Assembly (NCBI GenBank): GCA_041389525.1
Contig: JAWKRR010000028.1
Span: forward strand, 1-64,000
Direction of reading: 5' to 3'
Length of the DNA: 64,000 bases
Source of the DNA: JACKFB01 sp041389525
Lineage (GTDB): Bacteria; Myxococcota_A; UBA9042; PHBI01; JACKFB01
Shown: piece after piece, positions 59,723 through 64,000 of the stretch
Layout of the letters: every line of letters begins with the position of its first letter
Numbering within the stretch: the stretch's first letter is position 1
The notes under the pieces: generated by a model
Database searches by the model: none
Told to the model about the DNA's origin: nothing
The model's input: the letters and a program-made list of their open reading frames with translations, nothing else
Made by a program: the position numbers and the translations under genes

Positions 59723-60190
59723 TCACGTCCGCCCTAGCGCAGCCAGCTCGGCCTCTCGCGCTCGCAGCGCCTCGGTCAGGCGCCTGACCTCGCGGCGCAT
59801 CCGCACCTGCTCGAGCGCCAGCCGCACCGTCACCACCAGCTCGCGCTCATCGACGGGCTTTCGCAGAAATCGGTAGATCTCGCCTTGGTTAATGGCCTCC
59901 ACCGCGATGTCGAAGTCGCTTCGGCTGGTGATGATGATTCGCATCGAGTCGGGCCAGTGCAGCCGCGCGCGGCGCAAGACCTGCAGCCCGTTCATCCGCG
60001 GCATCATGTAGTCGCTGAGCACGATGTCGAAGGAGCGCTGCTCGAGCGCCGCGGCCGCCCGGACGGGGTCGGCGAAGTGGACGACCTCGAATCCGGTGGT
60101 CTCCAAGATGGCGCAGACGATGGCCGCTTCGAGCGGGTCGTCCTCCACCAGCAAGATGGTGGCACCATCGGCTTCGACTGCCGTCGTCAT
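59723..60190 (-). CDS. response regulator with receiver domain and C-terminal coiled coil
   Basis: This is a 155-residue protein with GGAGG before the ATG. The receiver domain has the acidic pair Asp17-Asp18, phosphoacceptor Asp60 in LSDYMMP, Thr88 in IITSRSD, and Lys111 in FLRKPVDE. The C-terminal 30 residues (VRMRREVRRLTEALRAREAE) are a short coiled coil, with no DNA-binding or HD-GYP domain. The receiver resembles those of RpfG-type proteins but lacks their output domain. It is likely an adaptor or signalling relay. The HPt gene at 58241 is a candidate partner. Confidence 0.9.
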   Translation of the reverse strand: MTTAVEADGATILLVEDDPLEAAIVCAILETTGFEVVHFADPVRAAAALEQRSFDIVLSDYMMPRMNGLQVLRRARLHWPDSMRIIITSRSDFDIAVEAINQGEIYRFLRKPVDERELVVTVRLALEQVRMRREVRRLTEALRAREAELAALGRT

Positions 60191-60368
60191 GATGACCTCC
60201 CGCAGGGGGATCGAGCGTCGCGAGTTCGGGGCGAATTCAGGTTAGCATTCGGGCCACAGGAAGGCGATTGCGAGTGTGACACCCCGGCGCGCGCGCCGCC
60301 GCGATCTCGAGAAATACTGCGATGGATCAAACTTCGAACCGCGCTTCCCACATGGACGAAATCGAGCA

Positions 60369-61250
60369 GTGAAGCCTGTAACTTTTCGCATCGCGTCAAA
60401 TCCCGATGCCCGACCGGGGCGCGAGTACAGTGGCGGCATTTCGTGCGAAATCGCACAGAGCGGCGACGCGGTGCTGGCGCTGCACGGCTACACCGGCGGC
60501 TGCCGTGACATGGAGGCGCTCGCCGAGCACCTGCAGCGCCCGGTGGTCGGGCTCGACCTGCCGGGGCACGGGGGCACGGCCGCCGACCCGGACGGCGCGG
60601 GACCGAGCTTCGCGCAGGTCATCGCCGAGCTGGCCGACCTCTGCGGCCCCGCGGGGAGTGTGTCCGAGACCCTGCGGGGCCTGGGCGCGGGCGGCCCGCC
60701 CGTCCTCTTCGGCTACTCCATGGGGGGGCGGCTGGCCCTGGCGCTTGCGTTGACCGCGCCCGAGCGCTTCTCGGCGCTGGTGCTCGTCGGCGCCACGGCG
60801 GGCCTCGCCGATGCCGACGCCCGCGCGGCGCGCCGCCTCGCCGACGCCCAGCTCGCCGCGCGCGTGGAGTCCATCGGCGCCGCCGCCTTCGCCGCCGAGT
60901 GGGCGCAGCACCCGCTCATCCGCTCGCAGCGCCGCGCGCCCCAGCCTCACCGCGACGCCATGGCCGCCCGCCGCGCGGCCAACGACGCCCGCGGGCTCGC
61001 CGCCAGCCTCCGCGGGTGCGGGGTCGGTCAGATGACGCCGCTCCACGGGGCCCTGCCCTCGCTGGCGCTGCCGGTCCTGCTGCTCACCGGCGCCGAGGAC
61101 ACGCGCTACGCCGCCGAAGCCGCGGCCATGTGCGCGCTGCTGCCCGACGCCCGCCACGTGCCGATCGCTCACGCCGGACACGCGGCCCACCTCGAGGCGC
61201 CGGCGTCGACCGCCGAGGCCATCGAACGCTTCTTGCGACCGGCGCTCTGA
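60369..61250 (+). CDS. alpha/beta-hydrolase (MenH-like)
   Basis: This is a 293-residue protein, taken from the GTG at 60369; the open frame reaches back to 60276 with no ribosome site, so the start is uncertain. Motifs of the MenH/carboxylesterase class are present: ALHGYTGGCRDM (oxyanion region), GYSMGGRLAL (nucleophile Ser), LLTGAEDTRYA (acid), and HAGHAAHLE (His). MenH (2-succinyl-6-hydroxy-cyclohexadiene carboxylate synthase) has a similar length and motif layout, but other esterases do too, and no menaquinone genes are nearby. No signal peptide. It ends 14 bases from the convergent beta-helix gene. Confidence 0.78.
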   Translation: MKPVTFRIASNPDARPGREYSGGISCEIAQSGDAVLALHGYTGGCRDMEALAEHLQRPVVGLDLPGHGGTAADPDGAGPSFAQVIAELADLCGPAGSVSETLRGLGAGGPPVLFGYSMGGRLALALALTAPERFSALVLVGATAGLADADARAARRLADAQLAARVESIGAAAFAAEWAQHPLIRSQRRAPQPHRDAMAARRAANDARGLAASLRGCGVGQMTPLHGALPSLALPVLLLTGAEDTRYAAEAAAMCALLPDARHVPIAHAGHAAHLEAPASTAEAIERFLRPAL

Positions 61251-61264
61251 GGACCCGGACGGGT

Positions 61265-62773
61265 CTACGGCGTGTCGTCGCCCTCGGCGTCCTTCTCCAT
61301 CTTGTCCATCGCGCCCGACGCGCTCGTCACGTCGAGCGGCGCGCTCGAGTCCGGCGCCGCCTCGTCGTCGCCGACCGACGCGACGTCGGGCGCGGGCACC
61401 GGCAGACCGCCCGCCTGCGGACTCCCCAAGTTCCCGACGATCTGCGCGATCGGGTCGCCCTGCACCATGATGTCGACGCCGTTGTCGAGCAGCACGTTCA
61501 GCCGCACATCGGTGTCCGGCCCCACGTGGCTCAGGAAGACGCCAGCGCGGTCGGAGCCGCGGATGGTGTTGCCCACGACCAGCGCGCTGGCCCCGGCGAG
61601 GACGGCGACGCCGTCGCCCAGCTCGGAGGTCCCCCCGATGGCGGCTCGCGTCGTGACGATCTGGTTGTCTCGGATCTCGGCGCGCACCCCGCCGGACACG
61701 CCAACCCCGGTCGACGTGTTCGCGGCGATGTCGTTCTTCGCGACCCGGACGGTCTCGCTGCCTGACCCGTTCTGCAGCCAGATCCCGCCGCGCCCGTTCT
61801 CGTGCACCTGGTTGCCCACGATGCTGCCGGACGCGGGCGAGTCGATGAAGACCCCGAAGCGCAGGTTGTCGTTCAGCGTGTTGCCGCAGTCCTCACCGGC
61901 CGCGGCCCCGATGGCGATGCAGGCCTCGGCCCCGCCGATGATGACCTCCGACGGCCCCAGGCCGCCCCCGACCGCGACCACGATGCCGTCGCCCTGGCCC
62001 AAGGTCTCGGAGATATCGCTGCGGGCGATGACGGCGCGCGTCGACATGATGCCGACGCCGAACTGGCGGTTGTTGCGCGCGATGAGCCCGTCCAAGATCA
62101 CCTGTTCTGGGGCCCACTCGATGAAGACTCCGCCGCCCTCGTTCTCGTCGACGACGCTGTCGGTGATGCGGAGGTCTGAGCCGCGCGCGACCACCCCAGG
62201 GCCGCTACCGCCCGAGATCGTGCAGCCCTCCAACTCGACCTTCGCGCCGTCCAGCGCGGCCACGCCGATGCCCTGGGCGAAGGGGTCGACGCTCGCGCCA
62301 CCCAGGATCTTGACGTTGGAGAGGTGCGCCACGGCGCGACTGACCAGCACGCCGGCGCCTGCACCACCGGCCACCGTGAGGTCTTCGATGCGCGCTGACG
62401 TCTTCGCCCCACGCACGCTGATGTTCACGCTGTACGCCGCCAAGCCCAGCCGCGTGCCTTCGGCGCCGCGCAGGATCACCGTCCGCTCGATGCTGACGGC
62501 CTCCTCGTAGAGACCGGCCGCGACCAGGACCGCCGCCCCGTCGGGCGCGGCATCCAGCGCCGCCTGGATCGTGCGGAAGGGGCGCTCGGGTCGGCCATCG
62601 GCGCTCGCGGAGTCGGCGTCGGCGGCCACGTGCAAGAGCGCGGTCGCGCCGTCCGGGCTCGCCGGATAGGCCCGCGGCGCACGCGAGACGCTGATGCAGG
62701 CGGGCGCCATGAGCCAAGCCACGACCAAGAGCGACGCGATCCGACGCGATCGGGGAACACCTTCTAGGGACAT
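61265..62773 (-). CDS. right-handed beta-helix lipoprotein
   Basis: This is a 502-residue protein with GGAGGT before the ATG. An N-terminal hydrophobic segment ends near Cys26 (LMAPAC); the lipobox is not canonical, so a lipoprotein is probable but not certain. From about residue 50 to 450 it has the repeating strand pattern of parallel beta-helix proteins (periplasmic copper-binding NosD/pectate-lyase-like), with units such as GNTIRGSDRAGVFLS, GNQVHENGRGGIWLQN and NDIAANTSTGVGVSG. The C-terminal 50 residues are acidic and low complexity. It may bind carbohydrate or act on the cell surface. The upstream 182 bases show no clear promoter. Confidence 0.83.
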   Translation of the reverse strand: MSLEGVPRSRRIASLLVVAWLMAPACISVSRAPRAYPASPDGATALLHVAADADSASADGRPERPFRTIQAALDAAPDGAAVLVAAGLYEEAVSIERTVILRGAEGTRLGLAAYSVNISVRGAKTSARIEDLTVAGGAGAGVLVSRAVAHLSNVKILGGASVDPFAQGIGVAALDGAKVELEGCTISGGSGPGVVARGSDLRITDSVVDENEGGGVFIEWAPEQVILDGLIARNNRQFGVGIMSTRAVIARSDISETLGQGDGIVVAVGGGLGPSEVIIGGAEACIAIGAAAGEDCGNTLNDNLRFGVFIDSPASGSIVGNQVHENGRGGIWLQNGSGSETVRVAKNDIAANTSTGVGVSGGVRAEIRDNQIVTTRAAIGGTSELGDGVAVLAGASALVVGNTIRGSDRAGVFLSHVGPDTDVRLNVLLDNGVDIMVQGDPIAQIVGNLGSPQAGGLPVPAPDVASVGDDEAAPDSSAPLDVTSASGAMDKMEKDAEGDDTP

Positions 62774-62955
62774 GACCACCTCCGAATCCTGGCGCCGCGT
62801 CGGCCGCTCGCCGATGCACGACCGGTGTAGTCGAGAGCGGTAGGGCTGGTTACGGTACGACGCAGGCGTCGCTGCGGATCGCTCGCGCTCAGCATCCCAC
62901 GGTCGTCGTGCTCGAATCCAGGATTCACGCCGGTCGCTCGGTACCCGGCTCGGGC

Positions 62956-64000
62956 TCAGCGCGCGTGTCCCGCCAGGACCATGAGCCCGCAGCCGGTCTC
63001 GGCCGTCCAGCGGTCCCCGTGCACCCGCCCGACGCAATAGGCGCCGTGGTCCCAGTCCAGCCGCGCCACGCCGTACTCGCCCTTGCCGATCCGCATGCGG
63101 CGCGTCGCGACCAGGGGGCGGCTGGACTTGCGGATGAGCCGCCGCCCGCCGCTGCCGACATAGAGATGCGCCGGGAGATACTCGATGGCCACGACCCCCA
63201 CGTAGTAGCCGCCCTCCACCTTCACCCCGTCGTAGACCGCCGCGTCGAGGCGCGTCAGGGGCGTGCCGCGCAGCTCACCGAGCTCCTCCGGGGTGCCGGG
63301 CGGCAAACTCCAAACCACCGTCTCGGTCCCGTAGACCGGCGTCGCGTGGGCCAGCCCCTGCTCGGCGACGCCCGGGTCCACCAGCGCCTGAGGCAAGCTG
63401 GTCCCGTGGGTCGAGCTGGTCAGCCCGGCGGTCACCGTCCCCGCCGGAAGCTCGACATTCAGGCCCGCGGGGAGCGGCACCACCGTCGCCAACGGCACCA
63501 GCTTCTGCCCCTCGATCTTCCACAGGTTCGACGCCGACTCGGGGACCCCCAGCACCTCGATCCGGTCGTGTACGAAGTGCTCCCGCACCCGCTTGGGCAC
63601 GCGGATCTCGGCCGTCACCTTCTCGATTCCGCAGGTCAGTTCGATGCGCTGCACCCCGTTCGGCACGTCGAGCAGCGAGAACTTCCCGGACTCATCCGTC
63701 GTGGTCTGGACCGCGCCCCAGCGCACGTCGCAGCCGCCGAGCGCTGAGAGCGTCAGCGCGTGGACCACCCAGGCGACCACCTTCGGGCGGGTGTTGATCA
63801 CCAGGGGATCGAGCTCGGTGGCCACTCCCAGCTCGGGCATCGTGGTGACGAGGCCGTCGGTGGTGTGGTGGTCGGCGGTGGCCTCCAGCTCCCAGATCAG
63901 GCCGGGCCGCGCCTCGAAGAGCGCGAAGCGCCCGTCGGCGTCGGTGATCACGACGCGGGTGCGCGCCTTGCCTTCGGGGTCGCCTCGCGGGACGGCGATG
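62956..64000 (-). CDS. carboxypeptidase-regulatory-like domain protein (5' end outside window)
   Basis: The gene runs in from the right edge on the minus strand, so its start and N-terminus are missing; the reading frame is open from 64000 (IAVPRGDPEGKA). Visible are two or more beta-sandwich modules with the carboxypeptidase-regulatory pattern: ITDADGRFALFEARPGLIWE and TTDESGKFSLLDVPNGVQRIEL. A long beta-rich tail follows (YYVGVVAIEYLPAHLYVGSG), with two Cys near the end (YCVG, GCGL). This looks like a secreted or surface-anchored protein. It is oriented with the beta-helix gene 182 bases downstream. An N-terminal lipoprotein signal cannot be judged from here. Confidence 0.75.
   Translation of the reverse strand, partial: IAVPRGDPEGKARTRVVITDADGRFALFEARPGLIWELEATADHHTTDGLVTTMPELGVATELDPLVINTRPKVVAWVVHALTLSALGGCDVRWGAVQTTTDESGKFSLLDVPNGVQRIELTCGIEKVTAEIRVPKRVREHFVHDRIEVLGVPESASNLWKIEGQKLVPLATVVPLPAGLNVELPAGTVTAGLTSSTHGTSLPQALVDPGVAEQGLAHATPVYGTETVVWSLPPGTPEELGELRGTPLTRLDAAVYDGVKVEGGYYVGVVAIEYLPAHLYVGSGGRRLIRKSSRPLVATRRMRIGKGEYGVARLDWDHGAYCVGRVHGDRWTAETGCGLMVLAGHAR

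Noticed and set aside
61251..61265. Small hairpin between the hydrolase and beta-helix genes
   Set aside because: The stem is only 5 bases and overlaps a stop codon; function cannot be supported.
1..64000. Mobile element, prophage, integron, rRNA or tRNA gene
   Set aside because: I found no transposase, integrase, phage structural gene, direct-repeat boundary, rRNA stretch or convincing tRNA cloverleaf while reading the window. A covariance search would be needed to exclude small RNAs.

Overview
The window is very GC-rich, gene-dense DNA that most resembles a member of the Myxococcota. The main reasons are a secreted protein with a MYXO-CTERM-type tail (Cys, hydrophobic stretch, Arg cluster), several very Cys-rich secreted proteins and lipoproteins of the kind common in that phylum, many lipoproteins of unknown function, and frequent GTG starts with 4-base stop/start overlaps. 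No rRNA, tRNA, CRISPR array, insertion sequence, integrase or phage gene was recognised. The lineage is inferred from gene content only.

Layout. 0-3.7 kb: aerobic benzoyl-CoA (box) pathway: the 5' part of boxR (HTH plus shikimate-kinase-like regulator), boxC and boxB. 3.8-7.5 kb: a secreted protein of unknown role and a large Ig-like lipoprotein. 7.7-12.6 kb: two tandem helicase/translocase genes, HelD-like and HrpA-like. 12.7-19.3 kb (minus strand): a membrane protein, a small lipoprotein, a Cys-rich lipoprotein, gpmI, and a His-tailed acidic protein translationally coupled to gpmI. 19.6-24.0 kb: a four-gene coupled operon with a DegT-type aminotransferase, a B12-binding-type radical SAM enzyme, a SPASM-type radical SAM enzyme and a lipoprotein. 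24.2-28.6 kb: a giant Cys-rich lipoprotein.

28.6-31.1 kb: a MerR-like regulator downstream of an NYN ribonuclease carrying two LOTUS domains and a histone-H1-like tail. 31.3-37.2 kb: an acyl-CoA synthetase (probable CTG start), a DUF2203 protein, an esterase, a lytic transglycosylase and a TPR lipoprotein. 37.4-42.7 kb: an outer-membrane barrel, an MMPL/RND transporter and a PhnD-like periplasmic protein. 42.8-45.5 kb (minus strand): a divergent tubulin/FtsZ-like protein and a helical partner whose start region looks frameshifted. 45.8-52.7 kb: a plus-strand operon, transcribed away from the tubulin pair, of a MYXO-CTERM Cys-rich protein, an unknown 617-residue protein, an 824-residue toroid-like protein with an FeS-type Cys cluster, and a radical SAM enzyme. 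52.6-64 kb: housekeeping and accessory genes (VOC, E2-like acyltransferase, M3 peptidase, LON-domain protein, HPt and response regulator, alpha/beta hydrolase, beta-helix lipoprotein).

The two best candidates for undescribed biology are the 45.8-52.7 kb radical SAM operon with its secreted Cys-rich product and the tubulin-like pair beside it. The 19.6-24.0 kb double radical SAM operon comes next. The His-rich protein coupled to gpmI and the NYN-LOTUS-lysine-tail nuclease are also worth attention.
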